Below are positions 27,663 to 37,052 of a stretch of 64,000 nt of DNA, one piece after another (positions within the stretch are counted from its first letter, which is position 1; each line of letters opens with the position of its first letter). Below the pieces are notes generated by a model. The model had not been told where the DNA came from. It worked only from the letters and a program-made list of their open reading frames with translations, and did not search any database. This DNA is from an uncultured bacterium (GTDB lineage: Bacteria; Cyanobacteriota; Vampirovibrionia; Gastranaerophilales; Gastranaerophilaceae): contig CAJMSH010000002.1 of assembly GCA_905216055.1 (NCBI GenBank), forward strand, positions 62,001 to 126,000, read 5' to 3'. Made by a program: the position numbers and the translations under genes.

Positions 27663-29957
27663 ATGTTTGAATTTCTTTTTGGAAATAAGAATAGCAATAA
27701 CAATGAAAAATCTGTTGAGATAAATAATATTTATTCAGCATTAAAAAAGGCATATCCTTCAGACAAAATATCTGAAGAAAGAAAAAAAGAATTATCAGGA
27801 TTGATAAAAAAATACGGTTACTTGCCTTATCCGTATATTAAAGCTTTAGAGGAACTTACTCCAGAAGAAATTCTTTTCGGACTTGAAATAAAATGGGCTG
27901 ATAACGGTATATTTAAAGACGGAAAATTTGATTTTCAAGATAACAAAATCAGTGTTCTTGCAAGAAACAATGTTAAAAATTCTTCTTGGATTCAAAAAGA
28001 AGGACATGACATCAAGCTTATTAACCTTGCAGGATTAGGTGACGGGAATAAAACAACCGAAACCGGCAAATTTATGGATTGGCTTCGCCAACTGCTTATC
28101 TTACCGACAGGCAACTTAAAACATCATATATTCAACACAACAATTTATCTTATCCCGTTTCATCCAAGAGAATTTGGCTGTGCATACTTGCCAAAAAGCT
28201 CAGAAGTAAGTGAAAAATTATACGATGAAAATATCGAAAAAATTACAGGTCTGAATGCTAAAGGACAAGTTCAAACATTCATTACTCTTGCACAACTTGC
28301 AGGACACCCTGTAATTTATGATATATTACCGCAAACAGGCAGATTTTCTAAAGCTGTTCTTGCAAACCCTGAGATTGCACGCTGGTATGATATCAATATT
28401 CTTAATAAAGAACTTGAAGAAAATATCGACCGAATTGCCAAAAACATGCCTGAATCTTTTGACGATGAAGATGTTGAACTTGTTAAAAACATTTATAAAG
28501 ATTCTCAAAACGGAAGTACCGGAGATTTAAGCTCTCATTTCAAAAACATTTATGACACATTTGACAGCCTTATGACAGAAGCCAAGAAAAAATTATCAAA
28601 TGTCATGATGCAAAAAGATAATCAAGAAAAAATACAAAAACGTGCAAGAGATATTGTTGCAAAAATTCACAGCTTCAAGGCAAATCAAAAGTTAACGGAA
28701 GACGATATTACAAAACAATTAGATACAATACAAGAATTAATAAAAGAAGGTTTGTGGCCTGCTCCAGGAGGAGCTTGGTGTTCTGCAGGTGTTCCGATTT
28801 ATGACAAAATGAGTGAATGCGGAGGATATCCGACATTTAAGCATTACGATTACAAAGGAGAAGATGTTACAAGCTTTGCAAATTTGGATTGTCAAACACC
28901 TTATTATTTCTGTTTCTTGGAAAAAGGAACTCTTAATACACCGGTAATTGATTACTTTGTAAATTATATGATTAATTTGCAAAAAGATTACAACTTTGAC
29001 GGATTTAGGGTTGATCATATTGACCATATTGTAGACAAAGTATCTGAAAATAACGGTCGTCCGATAAGTTACAGAGCACCGAGAGTTGTTCTGAATAAAT
29101 TGAATAAAACAATGAAGAAAAATATTCCGTATTTTGGAACACTTGCTGAATACATGTTATGGGATGATTTCTTAAAAGAATACCATAAGGGCATGAATTT
29201 TGATCTTTTATGGGGAAACGATATTGTATCACAATGTGAAAAGACTCCTGAGAAAATAACAGAAGATAACCAGCATCTTGCAAATTATAACGTTAATTTC
29301 AAAAACGGAGAAAAGCTTTCAATATTGAAAACATATAATAACCAAGATGGTGAATTCAGATGTATTGACCAATATCCGGGACAATTAGGTGAAAACGGAG
29401 CGTTATATAAATGGTTTAAATACAAATTTTTACCTGGCGGCAAATTTGCAGGACGTCCAATGCTTTATGTTGACGGAGATGAAAGTTTCACTAAACGCGG
29501 TATTGAAAAAGTAATCGGCGAAGAAATTTCAATGGCAAGAGAAAACAATTATGATTTTTACAAGAAATTTAACGCTATTGATATGTTTGTAAAAAACAAT
29601 CCAATAATCACAGAAGGCGAAGCTCAAATAATAATTCAAGATGATGACGGTTTTTCAGCTTGGATAATATCAAGAGTTCCTGATAAAACAGCCTATTTAG
29701 TTGTTTCTAACTACAAATATACAAATGAACGAGTAACAATGTTTGACGAAAACAACAAAAGTTACTCTGAAATAATGGAAGGCAAACCGGTATTTGATAA
29801 AACAATCAACCTGCCATTAGATTGTTCAATTCAAAAAGAATACTACATTGAAGATGATGAATTTAAATCAAATGCTTTTGATACAGAAACATCAACTCTT
29901 CATTTTGACAAACTGGATGCAAGCGAATTTAGAGTTTATGAATTAAAACGCGCTTAA
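27663..29957 (+). CDS. Divergent alpha-amylase (GH13)-like enzyme
   Basis: Likely glucan-active enzyme (hydrolase or transferase) with a TIM barrel. The nucleophile region is GFRVDHIDHIVDK, with D451 as the catalytic Asp by family rule, and the acid/base Glu is likely E496 in GTLAEYM. The usual region I (DxxxNH) reads IYDILPQTGRFS, and region IV (FxxxHD) is not plain: YVDGDESF near residue 610 may stand in. Thus it is a divergent member and its substrate is open. 764 aa with a charged N-terminal extension and no signal peptide, so cytoplasmic, fitting glycogen or maltodextrin use. Confidence 0.7.
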   Translation: MFEFLFGNKNSNNNEKSVEINNIYSALKKAYPSDKISEERKKELSGLIKKYGYLPYPYIKALEELTPEEILFGLEIKWADNGIFKDGKFDFQDNKISVLARNNVKNSSWIQKEGHDIKLINLAGLGDGNKTTETGKFMDWLRQLLILPTGNLKHHIFNTTIYLIPFHPREFGCAYLPKSSEVSEKLYDENIEKITGLNAKGQVQTFITLAQLAGHPVIYDILPQTGRFSKAVLANPEIARWYDINILNKELEENIDRIAKNMPESFDDEDVELVKNIYKDSQNGSTGDLSSHFKNIYDTFDSLMTEAKKKLSNVMMQKDNQEKIQKRARDIVAKIHSFKANQKLTEDDITKQLDTIQELIKEGLWPAPGGAWCSAGVPIYDKMSECGGYPTFKHYDYKGEDVTSFANLDCQTPYYFCFLEKGTLNTPVIDYFVNYMINLQKDYNFDGFRVDHIDHIVDKVSENNGRPISYRAPRVVLNKLNKTMKKNIPYFGTLAEYMLWDDFLKEYHKGMNFDLLWGNDIVSQCEKTPEKITEDNQHLANYNVNFKNGEKLSILKTYNNQDGEFRCIDQYPGQLGENGALYKWFKYKFLPGGKFAGRPMLYVDGDESFTKRGIEKVIGEEISMARENNYDFYKKFNAIDMFVKNNPIITEGEAQIIIQDDDGFSAWIISRVPDKTAYLVVSNYKYTNERVTMFDENNKSYSEIMEGKPVFDKTINLPLDCSIQKEYYIEDDEFKSNAFDTETSTLHFDKLDASEFRVYELKRA

Positions 29958-29975
29958 ATTACCATATTTAAACTA

Positions 29976-30013
29976 TTGCCCAAAAGATAATATTGTTTTA
30001 TGCTATATGTATG
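29976..30013 (+). promoter_or_regulatory. Promoter placing +1 at the recN ATG (leaderless)
   Basis: TTGCCC (29976-29981), 17-nt spacer, TATGCT (29999-30004), 6 nt, ATG at 30011. Hexamers are only partial matches (4/6 each). Confidence 0.4.
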
Positions 30014-31663
30014 ATAAAACAGCTTAGGATAAAAGATTACATTTTAATAGACGAACTCACTGCAAACTTTGATGAAAAATTAAATGTTATCACAGGTGAA
30101 ACAGGTGCAGGTAAAAGTATATTGATTAATGCAATTGATATAGCTTTTGCGCCTCGTGTATCTAAAGACGTAATTAAACATGACAAAGAAAAAGCTGTTA
30201 TTGAACTTGTTATTGAAAACACAAAACATGACTTATCTCAACTTTTTGAGGAAAACGGGGTTGATAATTTCGGTTCCGAAATTGTTTTATCTAAAGAAAT
30301 TACGCAAAACGGAGTTCGTTCAAGAGTAAACGGGACTCTTGTTAACCAAGAATTTATAAAACAATTAAAATCACATTTCCTTGATATTCACTCTCAGCAT
30401 CAAACTTATGCCTTCATGCAACCAAAATATCATATCAATTTGCTTGATAATTATGCAAGAGAATCTTATGGAGAAAAACTTAATTCATACAAAGAAAAAT
30501 TCAAGGAATATCAAGATTTGCAATCCAAACTTGAAAATCTTAAAAATGCGTCTGATATGACAGAAAGCCAAATTGAATTTTTGCAATTTCAAATAAATGA
30601 AATTGATTCGGCAGGGATTAAAAATCCAAACGAAGATGAAGAATTAAATTCCGAACTTGAAGTTTTAGAAAACGCAGAAAAATTAAAAGAATTAACAGGC
30701 TCATCATATTGGGCAATCAATGGTGATGACGGCTCTATAATTGAAGCTTTAGGGAAAATTAAACAAAATATTTCAAAAGCCGCATCTATGGACAAAAATT
30801 TGGAAGAGCTTGAAAGCAATTTAATAGATGCAATTGAAAGATTACATGATGCAGGCTCTGAATTAAGAGAATACAGCCAAAATCTTGAGAATGACACAGA
30901 AAGACTTAATGAAATTCAAGAAAGATTATTCCTACTTGATAAATTAAAAAGGAAATACGGCGGAACATTAGAATCTGTTTTAGAAACATTTGACAAACTT
31001 TCTAATGAATTAAATTCAATAGAATTTTCAACCCAAAATATAGAAGAGCTGGAAGCAAAAATTAATTCTACGAAAAAAGAACTTGAACATATTGCATCAG
31101 AAATTAGCGAAAGTAGAAAGAATTATGCACAAGTTCTCTCTGTTCTAATTCAAGAAAAATTAGAAAAATTAGAGCTTCCAAAAGCCCGATTTGAAATTTC
31201 TATTCAACCAAAAGAATTAAGTTCAGACGGAATTGATAACGTAGAATTTTTAATTTCAACAAACGTATCAGAAGATTTGAAACCACTTGCAAAAGTAGCA
31301 TCAGGCGGAGAAATTTCTCGTGTAATGCTTGCGATAAAATCAATTTTTGCACAAAGCGATGACATTGATACCGTAATTTTTGATGAAATAGATACAGGAA
31401 TTTCAGGCAAAGCTTCGCAAAGCGTAGCTGATGAAATTGTAGAGCTTTCAAAATATCATCAAATAATATTAATTACGCACCAACCAATAATTGCCTCACG
31501 TGCTAACAAACATTTCTATGTAAGAAAATCTCAAAGTGATGAAACAAAAGTTGATGTATATGTTCTCACAGGAGAGAATAGAATTAAGGCTCTTGCAGAG
31601 CTCGCAGGCGGTGAAATTAACGAGCAATCAATCGAATTTGCTAAATCTCTTATGTCTGTGTAA
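30011..31663 (+). CDS. recN: DNA repair protein RecN
   Basis: SMC-like ATPase that holds broken DNA ends. The N-terminal Walker A is ITGETGAGKSILINAI (near 26), a long coiled coil with many KLEN/LKELE heptads fills the middle (about 150-370), and the C-terminal half has the ABC signature ASGGEISRVMLAIK and Walker B VIFDEIDTGISG, then LITHQPIIASRA. 550 aa. I start at ATG 30011 (MIKQLRIKDY); a TTG six codons upstream adds nothing conserved. No ribosome site is seen. Confidence 0.96.
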   Translation: MIKQLRIKDYILIDELTANFDEKLNVITGETGAGKSILINAIDIAFAPRVSKDVIKHDKEKAVIELVIENTKHDLSQLFEENGVDNFGSEIVLSKEITQNGVRSRVNGTLVNQEFIKQLKSHFLDIHSQHQTYAFMQPKYHINLLDNYARESYGEKLNSYKEKFKEYQDLQSKLENLKNASDMTESQIEFLQFQINEIDSAGIKNPNEDEELNSELEVLENAEKLKELTGSSYWAINGDDGSIIEALGKIKQNISKAASMDKNLEELESNLIDAIERLHDAGSELREYSQNLENDTERLNEIQERLFLLDKLKRKYGGTLESVLETFDKLSNELNSIEFSTQNIEELEAKINSTKKELEHIASEISESRKNYAQVLSVLIQEKLEKLELPKARFEISIQPKELSSDGIDNVEFLISTNVSEDLKPLAKVASGGEISRVMLAIKSIFAQSDDIDTVIFDEIDTGISGKASQSVADEIVELSKYHQIILITHQPIIASRANKHFYVRKSQSDETKVDVYVLTGENRIKALAELAGGEINEQSIEFAKSLMSV

Positions 31664-31699
31664 TAAATATTACAAATTATTTAATTAAAAATTTCTTTA

Positions 31700-31867
31700 T
31701 GCCTCCGGCGGGTCCTCCAGACAGGGGCACTTTTGGTGGCAAAAGTGCCTCAAAACCATCGGCACGCTGCACTCACTAATAATTTGCAAGGCTCAGTATT
31801 TAGGCGTGTAAACTCGCTTAAGCTCAAACAATACACGCCTTTGATACTTACTTCGCCTGCAATTATT
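31700..31867 (+). repeat. GC-richer intergenic hairpin element A
   Basis: The 303-nt gap between recN and the sigma factor holds a block with composition unlike its AT-rich surroundings. It has a perfect 10-bp hairpin (GGCACTTTTG / CAAAAGTGCC, 31726-31749), and a long nested hairpin: outer arms AATAATTTGCAAGGC and GCCTGCAATTATT (31778-31792 and 31855-31867), inner arms AGGCGTGTA / TACACGCCT (31802-31810 and 31832-31840). Arm words TGCAAGGCTC and CGCCTGCA recur at 55.84-55.87 kb. The 60-codon frame through it looks like chance. Origin unknown, probably a dispersed repeat. Confidence 0.6.
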
Positions 31868-31938
31868 GTTCGTTTCACTATCGCCGAAAAGATGATTATA
31901 CAAATCAATAAATAAATTATTTTTCTATTAATAAATAA

Positions 31939-31959
31939 AAGGATGCTTGAAGCATCCTT
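31939..31959 (-). terminator. Terminator after the sigma factor gene
   Basis: Near-perfect palindrome AAGGATGC / GCATCCTT with a short loop, followed on the minus strand by a T-rich run. Confidence 0.7.
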
Positions 31960-31966
31960 GAATAAT

Positions 31967-32929
31967 TTAATCTTCTATAAAATCACGAAAATGTTGAATT
32001 TCCTTCCTCTCTCTGATTTTGGATAATGCGGAATCCTCAAGCTGTCTTATCCGCTCTTTAGAATATCCCATTATCTCCCCTAACTGTTCCAATGTTTTCG
32101 GCATCTCTCCATTAATTCCGAAACGACAAGTTATAATCTTTTTTTCCCTCTCAGGCAAAGTTGATAATAAATCCTCAACACTTCCTTTTAACGCATTGTT
32201 TCTGGTCTGGATTTCAGGCGAGCGATATGATTTATCCTCAATATAATCCCCGATATTCAAATCATCAGTCACAGGAGTTTCAAGACTAATTGGTTCTTTC
32301 AATATAGATTTTTTTATTGTTGAAAGCTGCTTTGGCGTAATTTTTAATCTTTCTGCAACCTCAATATCAGAAGGCTCTCTTCCAAGCTCAAATGACAAAG
32401 TTGTATAAACCCTTTTAAACTTTCTTATTTTATCTGTCATGTGCACAGGAATACGTATTGTTCTTGAATTATTTGAAATCGCGCGGATTATAGTCTGCTT
32501 TATCCACCAGGTTGCGTATGTGGAAAATCTAAAATTTTTTGAATAATCGAATTTTTCAGCAGCTTTAATCAACCCTAAAGAACCCTCCTGAACTAAATCC
32601 ATAAAAAGAACACCTTGCCCAATATACTTTTTTGCAATACTTACAACTAACCTCAAATTTGCTTGAACAAGTTTACGCTTTGCAATCTCAGCATCACTTT
32701 TACAACCCTCTTTAATTTTCTTGCCTAAGGCTTTTTCCTCTTTTGAATTTAATAATTTAACTTTTCCTATATCTTTTAAGTACATTTGCAAAATATCATC
32801 ATCATTAGAAATAGAATTAAATGTTCTGGGCTCCTCAACCTCATCCAATTCTATAAATTCATTATCTAGCTGATATTCAGGCTTAAAATCCTTATACAAA
32901 TCTTCTTCCATAAACTTTGTGTTCACCAT
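31967..32929 (-). CDS. RpoD-like sigma-70 factor (group 2 style)
   Basis: Directs RNA polymerase to promoters. Region 1.1 is absent or minimal; region 1.2 (DDILQMYLKDIGKV), regions 2.1-2.4 (ANLRLVVSIAKKYIGQG, LIKAAEKFDYSKNFRFSTYATWWIKQTI split), region 3 and region 4.2 (TLEQLGEIMGYSKERIRQLE) are present. 320 aa is shorter than a housekeeping RpoD and fits a group 2 factor, although it may be the main sigma if no longer one exists. The region 2.4 match fits the TATAAT-like boxes seen in this window. GAGGAA lies 7 nt before the ATG. Confidence 0.9.
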   Translation of the reverse strand: MVNTKFMEEDLYKDFKPEYQLDNEFIELDEVEEPRTFNSISNDDDILQMYLKDIGKVKLLNSKEEKALGKKIKEGCKSDAEIAKRKLVQANLRLVVSIAKKYIGQGVLFMDLVQEGSLGLIKAAEKFDYSKNFRFSTYATWWIKQTIIRAISNNSRTIRIPVHMTDKIRKFKRVYTTLSFELGREPSDIEVAERLKITPKQLSTIKKSILKEPISLETPVTDDLNIGDYIEDKSYRSPEIQTRNNALKGSVEDLLSTLPEREKKIITCRFGINGEMPKTLEQLGEIMGYSKERIRQLEDSALSKIRERKEIQHFRDFIED

Positions 32930-32997
32930 CTGAATTCCTCATCTTCAAATATTAAACTAACCACACTTTTAATATTTTTGACGAAAGCATTTTAATT

Positions 32998-33036
32998 TTG
33001 TTGCATGCGCTGTTTTTGTGTAAAATATAAAATATG
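32998..33036 (+). promoter_or_regulatory. Promoter near PHP gene start (leaderless candidate)
   Basis: TTGTTG (32998-33003), 17 nt, TAAAAT (33021-33026), 7 nt, ATG at 33034. No ribosome site. Confidence 0.4.
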
Positions 33037-34185
33037 GGAATTATAAACGAAAAAGATTTTATAAAACGAATACAAAATTATTCTGATCAATCATTTAAGC
33101 CGGGAGATAGAAAAGACTTAAACGTACTTGATTCACATGATTTCAGATACGTAAATTCAGGCGATTTTAAAGCAAATTTACACATACATTCACAATATTC
33201 TGACGGAGAAATGAATGTTAAGGAACTTCTTGAAATAACAGAAAAAATGTCAGAAAAAAATTCTGATTTACTAATTGCGCTGACAGATCATGACACAATT
33301 GACGGATGCAAAGAAGTATCAAAATTAATTGATAACTACAAAAATGTAAATATTACTCTCGGAGTTGAGATTTCAACTGTCGGGATTAATTTTCCAAACC
33401 AAGAAAAACCTGTACAAATTCATCTATTGGTTTACGGAATAGACCCTGAAGATAAAAAACTTGATAATTATTTAAAAGAAAAACGTGAAGGGAAATTAGA
33501 ACTTGCAAAACAAACTATCGAAAAATTGAATGAAGCTTTGCCAAACTACAACTTTAATCTTGAAGAAGCATCAAAATGTCACATAATGATAAAAAAAGGT
33601 GAAGATGAAGTTGCACACCCGCTAAAAAAATATACCTCAGGTAAAATTCTTTTAAATTATTACCTTCCAAATGCAGATTTTTCATACGATTTACCGATAA
33701 AAAAATTCAAATATCTGTTTAAAGGCAAGGAACCCTATCACAGAATTTATAAAAAAGCTCTTGAAATGTATATAAATAAAGAATTGCCTGAAATTCCGGA
33801 TTCAATCGAACAAAAAATTCAAACAGCCAGAAGAATTTATATGGCAGCACACCCGTCAATTGGCAAAATGCTAAAGCCTTTTTCATCTTTTGAAGATGCT
33901 GTTGAATTTATTTCAACACTAGATAACGGTGTCATGTCAATAGCACACCCTGCAAGAACTAAAGCTTATTGCCCAGAATTTTATACATATTTGTTTGAAC
34001 ACTTCAAAAAATTCGGTAAGAATAAAGCCCTGTTTTATGAAGGCAACTACCAATCATACGAAGGTGAATATTATCAAAAATGGGAAACAAAAATAAATGA
34101 AGCGGCCGCAAAATTCCATTTACTAAAAACAGGAGGGCTGGATTCTCACGGTCACAGCATTATATCAAGATCTCCTTGTTATTAA
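33034..34185 (+). CDS. PHP-domain metal-dependent phosphoesterase
   Basis: PHP proteins cleave phosphate esters using a trinuclear metal site. Metal motifs seen: LHIHSQYSDGEM (HxHxxxSDG), ALTDHDTIDG, GVEIST, MSIAHPART and GLDSHGHSI. 383 aa; the PHP core begins near residue 47 after an unclassified N-terminal stretch, and about 130 residues between the metal motifs are not typical, so a helical insert is likely. Cytoplasmic. The substrate is unknown (nucleotidase or phosphatase are options). The exported small protein follows after 18 nt on the same strand. Confidence 0.8.
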   Translation: MGIINEKDFIKRIQNYSDQSFKPGDRKDLNVLDSHDFRYVNSGDFKANLHIHSQYSDGEMNVKELLEITEKMSEKNSDLLIALTDHDTIDGCKEVSKLIDNYKNVNITLGVEISTVGINFPNQEKPVQIHLLVYGIDPEDKKLDNYLKEKREGKLELAKQTIEKLNEALPNYNFNLEEASKCHIMIKKGEDEVAHPLKKYTSGKILLNYYLPNADFSYDLPIKKFKYLFKGKEPYHRIYKKALEMYINKELPEIPDSIEQKIQTARRIYMAAHPSIGKMLKPFSSFEDAVEFISTLDNGVMSIAHPARTKAYCPEFYTYLFEHFKKFGKNKALFYEGNYQSYEGEYYQKWETKINEAAAKFHLLKTGGLDSHGHSIISRSPCY

Positions 34186-34203
34186 AAATTAAAAGAGGAA
34201 AAG

Positions 34204-34602
34204 ATGATTAAAAAAGTTTTACTAATTTTCATAATATTATTAACAACTCAAACAGTTATGGCAGAAGAAGGCTACGTAAGTCCTGAAACTTATGCAGTAA
34301 ATGAAGCCGACTTGTTGGATTACACAAATGTTCCGCCACCGGAAAGACCAAATATTGACAATCTCGACAAACCAGTAAAAATAAAAAAACAAAAAGAACG
34401 AAAAGTTCGCGAAGAAAAGCCAAAACCTTACAAACGCGGGCCAGTTTATCACATGGCAAAATGGTGGACAGATGCCCGATATAAAAGAGAAGAACCTCAT
34501 CATGGCACATTACATGAAATAAAAGTAAAACAACGTATGGAATATGAAAAACAACTTCTTGAAAAACAAGAAGAAGATAAACAACAAGATTCAAATTCAT
34601 AA
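34204..34602 (+). CDS. Small exported basic protein, unknown function
   Basis: Signal peptide about 1-21 (ends VMA|EE). The mature 110 residues are highly charged with KIKKQKERKVREEKPK and a C-terminal EKQLLEKQEEDKQQ stretch; low complexity, possibly disordered or nucleic-acid or envelope binding. GAGGAAAAG lies before the ATG. It may be cotranscribed with the PHP gene. Confidence 0.6.
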   Translation: MIKKVLLIFIILLTTQTVMAEEGYVSPETYAVNEADLLDYTNVPPPERPNIDNLDKPVKIKKQKERKVREEKPKPYKRGPVYHMAKWWTDARYKREEPHHGTLHEIKVKQRMEYEKQLLEKQEEDKQQDSNS

Positions 34603-34626
34603 GAAAAAAAATTTATAAAAAAATGG

Positions 34627-34655
34627 TTGACAATAAAATATGTTTCAGTTAATAT
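34627..34655 (+). promoter_or_regulatory. tRNA-Val promoter
   Basis: TTGACA (34627-34632), 17 nt, TAATAT (34650-34655), with an overlapping TATAAT at 34653. +1 would lie a few bases before the tRNA at 34669. Confidence 0.65.
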
Positions 34656-34668
34656 AATTCTTGCGAAA

Positions 34669-34744
34669 GGGCGTTTAGCTCAGTTGGTAGAGCGCCTCCC
34701 TTACAAGGAGGATGTCAGAAGTTCGAGTCTTCTAACGCCCACCA
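34669..34744 (+). tRNA. tRNA-Val (anticodon TAC)
   Basis: 76 nt with encoded CCA. The acceptor stem is GGGCGTT / AACGCCC, the anticodon stem is CCTCC / GGAGG around CTTACAA, and the T-arm has GTTCGAG. It has its own promoter and a terminator 8 nt behind. Confidence 0.95.
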
Positions 34745-34751
34745 TTTAAAG

Positions 34752-34777
34752 AAGAACCTGAAAAAGGTTCTTTTTTT
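34752..34777 (+). terminator. Terminator after tRNA-Val
   Basis: AAGAACCT / AGGTTCTT stem with 5-nt loop and T run. The convergent gene at 34782 may use its other face. Confidence 0.75.
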
Positions 34778-34781
34778 ATGT

Positions 34782-35642
34782 TTATTTTATTTCTTTTTTG
34801 AAATCTGCATAAATTCTATTTGCCTTTTGAATGCTTACAGTCTCATTTTGTGAAACTAATTTAGAAACTTCTGATCTTAAATAATCATATCCATGCACAA
34901 TGGGATTATTAAATGCGAAAACATCTGAAGGATTTACCTGACTTGATTTATAAATGTTATCAGATGCAAATATCTTTCCATCAAGAACTGAAAGGCAGTC
35001 ATAATTTTTCTTATTAAAATGAACATAACATGCAGATAAAGATAAACCGTCATATACCATATCCAATGCCTTTAATATATGGTTTATAGTATATTTTGTA
35101 TCTTTTTCACATCCAGGTAAAATAAATACATCCAATCTGTCTTTTTCTTTAAATGAATCAGCAGAAAAAGCTTTAACTAATGTGTCATAAATATCTTCAA
35201 TATATGTTTTATTATAGACATGTGCTAAAAACTGTTTGTTTTCTTTTTTATCTACAATTACAACTCCTGCACACTGAAGAAAATCTCTCGACTGTATCAA
35301 ATCAGAAAAATCTGTTTTTATCCCCATTGAACCATAAGGATATTTTAATTGATCTATACTATAAGCAACATAATTTTTTTTATTTAATAAATTACATGAA
35401 ATATTTTCTAGTGGAGCACTAAAATAATTACCAACTTTCAAATAGTCTTTTGCAGATTTTTTTAAAGATAATTTAGGAAAACCTAAGCCGCAAAAATTTA
35501 TATTTGGGAAATATCCATAATATTGAGGGTACAAATCTTTATTGTTATAAGAATTTTCAGATTTTAATGTTTTGTCAGGATTTGAATATTTTATAAAATT
35601 TCTATTATTAAAATTATAGCTTTGTAAAGATAAAATGCGCAT
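34782..35642 (-). CDS. Putative CheD-like deamidase-fold protein with F-x-G motif
   Basis: I do not recognise a named family. A possible CheD/CNF-like triad is S118-x5-C124-x16-H141 (SRDFLQC ... FLAHVYN), the same order as T-C-H at 18368-19003. Further strands and helices fit CheD: RLDVFILPG, a long helix TINHILKALDMVYD, ACYVHFNKKNYD, VLDGKIF. The N-terminal 90 residues are Asn-rich and contain FPNINFCGLGF (45-55), the motif also found near the start of three other proteins in this window. No signal peptide. The start is the first ATG; no ribosome site is seen. Confidence 0.45.
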   Translation of the reverse strand: MRILSLQSYNFNNRNFIKYSNPDKTLKSENSYNNKDLYPQYYGYFPNINFCGLGFPKLSLKKSAKDYLKVGNYFSAPLENISCNLLNKKNYVAYSIDQLKYPYGSMGIKTDFSDLIQSRDFLQCAGVVIVDKKENKQFLAHVYNKTYIEDIYDTLVKAFSADSFKEKDRLDVFILPGCEKDTKYTINHILKALDMVYDGLSLSACYVHFNKKNYDCLSVLDGKIFASDNIYKSSQVNPSDVFAFNNPIVHGYDYLRSEVSKLVSQNETVSIQKANRIYADFKKEIK

Positions 35643-35670
35643 ACTATTAGAAAAACTAAAAAAATTTTTT

Positions 35671-35708
35671 TTGCCATAACAGTTTTCTTATCGTATATTA
35701 AATTTATG
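35671..35708 (+). promoter_or_regulatory. Promoter placing +1 at the rlmD ATG (leaderless)
   Basis: TTGCCA (35671-35676), 17 nt, TATATT (35694-35699), 6 nt, ATG at 35706. No ribosome site. Confidence 0.6.
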
Positions 35709-37052
35709 CAAATAAATGATGTTATAACAGTTAAAATTGAAAAATTATCAAATTTGGCAAAAGGAATTGCAAGATATAACGGGCAAGTAATATTTGTTGA
35801 AAAAGCTTGTCCTGATGATGAGATGAAAATCAAAATTACAAAGGTCAATAAAAATTTTGCAACCGCAACCCCAATAGAAATAATAACCCCATCTATTCAC
35901 AGAGTAAAACCTTTCTGTCCTATGCAAAATGTCTGTGGTTCATGCCAGCTTCAATTTATAGATTATGACTATCAACTTGTATTGAAAAAACAAATTGTAG
36001 AAGATGCAATAAAAAATATCGGCAATATTGATATTCCTATAAACGATCCGATACCAAGTCCGCAAATTAAAGCTTTCAGGCATAAAATTCAATGTCCTGT
36101 ATCTCAAACAAAAGTTTCTAAAAAAATCCTTATAGGTTACTACAAACCTCAAACCCATGAAATTGTAAATATCAAATATTGTCCGATACAACCGGAAATT
36201 TGTGACAAAGTTATTGATTTTATTAGAAATGCAGCGCAAGATTTTAAAATTACAGGTTATGATGAGAAAAAACATTCAGGCGACTTAAGACATATCGTAA
36301 TAAGAAGCTCTGCCTATAACGGCAAACTGCTTGTAACTCTTGTAATAAATAATACAAAAATTACAGATAAATTTATATTTTTTGCAAATGAAATCTACAA
36401 AAAATTTGAAGATGTAAATGGAGTTTGCATAAATTTTAACAATAAAAAATCAAACGTAATTTTGGGAGAAAAAACTCAATGCATTTGCGGAGAAGATTTT
36501 ATTTATGACAAACTTCTCGACAAAACTTTCAAAATCGGAGCATCAACTTTTTTCCAAATAAACCCCAAAAGTGCTGAAAATATATTCAAATACGTTAAAG
36601 AAGAAATTTCAAAGCATGAAAATCCGACAATATTAGATGCTTATGCAGGAATTGCGACTTTTGGAATAACAGTAAGTGATATTGCCAAAAAAGTTGTAAG
36701 CGTAGAAGAAAATAAAGAATCAATAGAAAAAGCAAAAGAAGTTTTAGAGCTAAACAATATAACAAATGTAGAACTTCACTGTGCCGACACTACAAAATAC
36801 CTAACATCTATAAAAAAGAGCTTTGATATTACAATCCTTGATCCGCCTCGCAAAGGCTGCACAAAAGAATCGCTCGATGAGACCCTTAAACATACAAAAG
36901 AAAAAATTATTTATGTAAGCTGTAACCCAGCAACATTAGCACGTGATTTAAAATACTTATGTGAAAAAGGCTGTACAGTAAAAACCATACAACCTTTTGA
37001 CATGTTTTGTCATACTTATCATATAGAAAATGTTGCAATTATTGAGAAATAG
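35706..37052 (+). CDS. rlmD: 23S rRNA (uracil-C5) methyltransferase, RlmD/RumA type
   Basis: Methylates a uridine in 23S rRNA with SAM. An N-terminal TRAM domain (about 1-60), an iron-sulfur cluster site CPMQNVCGSCQ with a later CPIQPEIC, the SAM-binding DAYAGIATFGITVS, the motif DPPRKGC and the catalytic YVSCNPATLARDL (Cys) are all visible. 448 aa. TrmA or RlmC are less likely given the TRAM domain and length; which uridine is methylated cannot be read from sequence. It ends inside the convergent RelA-like gene (14-nt overlap). Confidence 0.9.
   Translation: MQINDVITVKIEKLSNLAKGIARYNGQVIFVEKACPDDEMKIKITKVNKNFATATPIEIITPSIHRVKPFCPMQNVCGSCQLQFIDYDYQLVLKKQIVEDAIKNIGNIDIPINDPIPSPQIKAFRHKIQCPVSQTKVSKKILIGYYKPQTHEIVNIKYCPIQPEICDKVIDFIRNAAQDFKITGYDEKKHSGDLRHIVIRSSAYNGKLLVTLVINNTKITDKFIFFANEIYKKFEDVNGVCINFNNKKSNVILGEKTQCICGEDFIYDKLLDKTFKIGASTFFQINPKSAENIFKYVKEEISKHENPTILDAYAGIATFGITVSDIAKKVVSVEENKESIEKAKEVLELNNITNVELHCADTTKYLTSIKKSFDITILDPPRKGCTKESLDETLKHTKEKIIYVSCNPATLARDLKYLCEKGCTVKTIQPFDMFCHTYHIENVAIIEK

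Noticed and set aside
31733..31915. 60-codon frame in the hairpin element
   Set aside because: Composed of inverted-repeat DNA, no ribosome site, no family resemblance.
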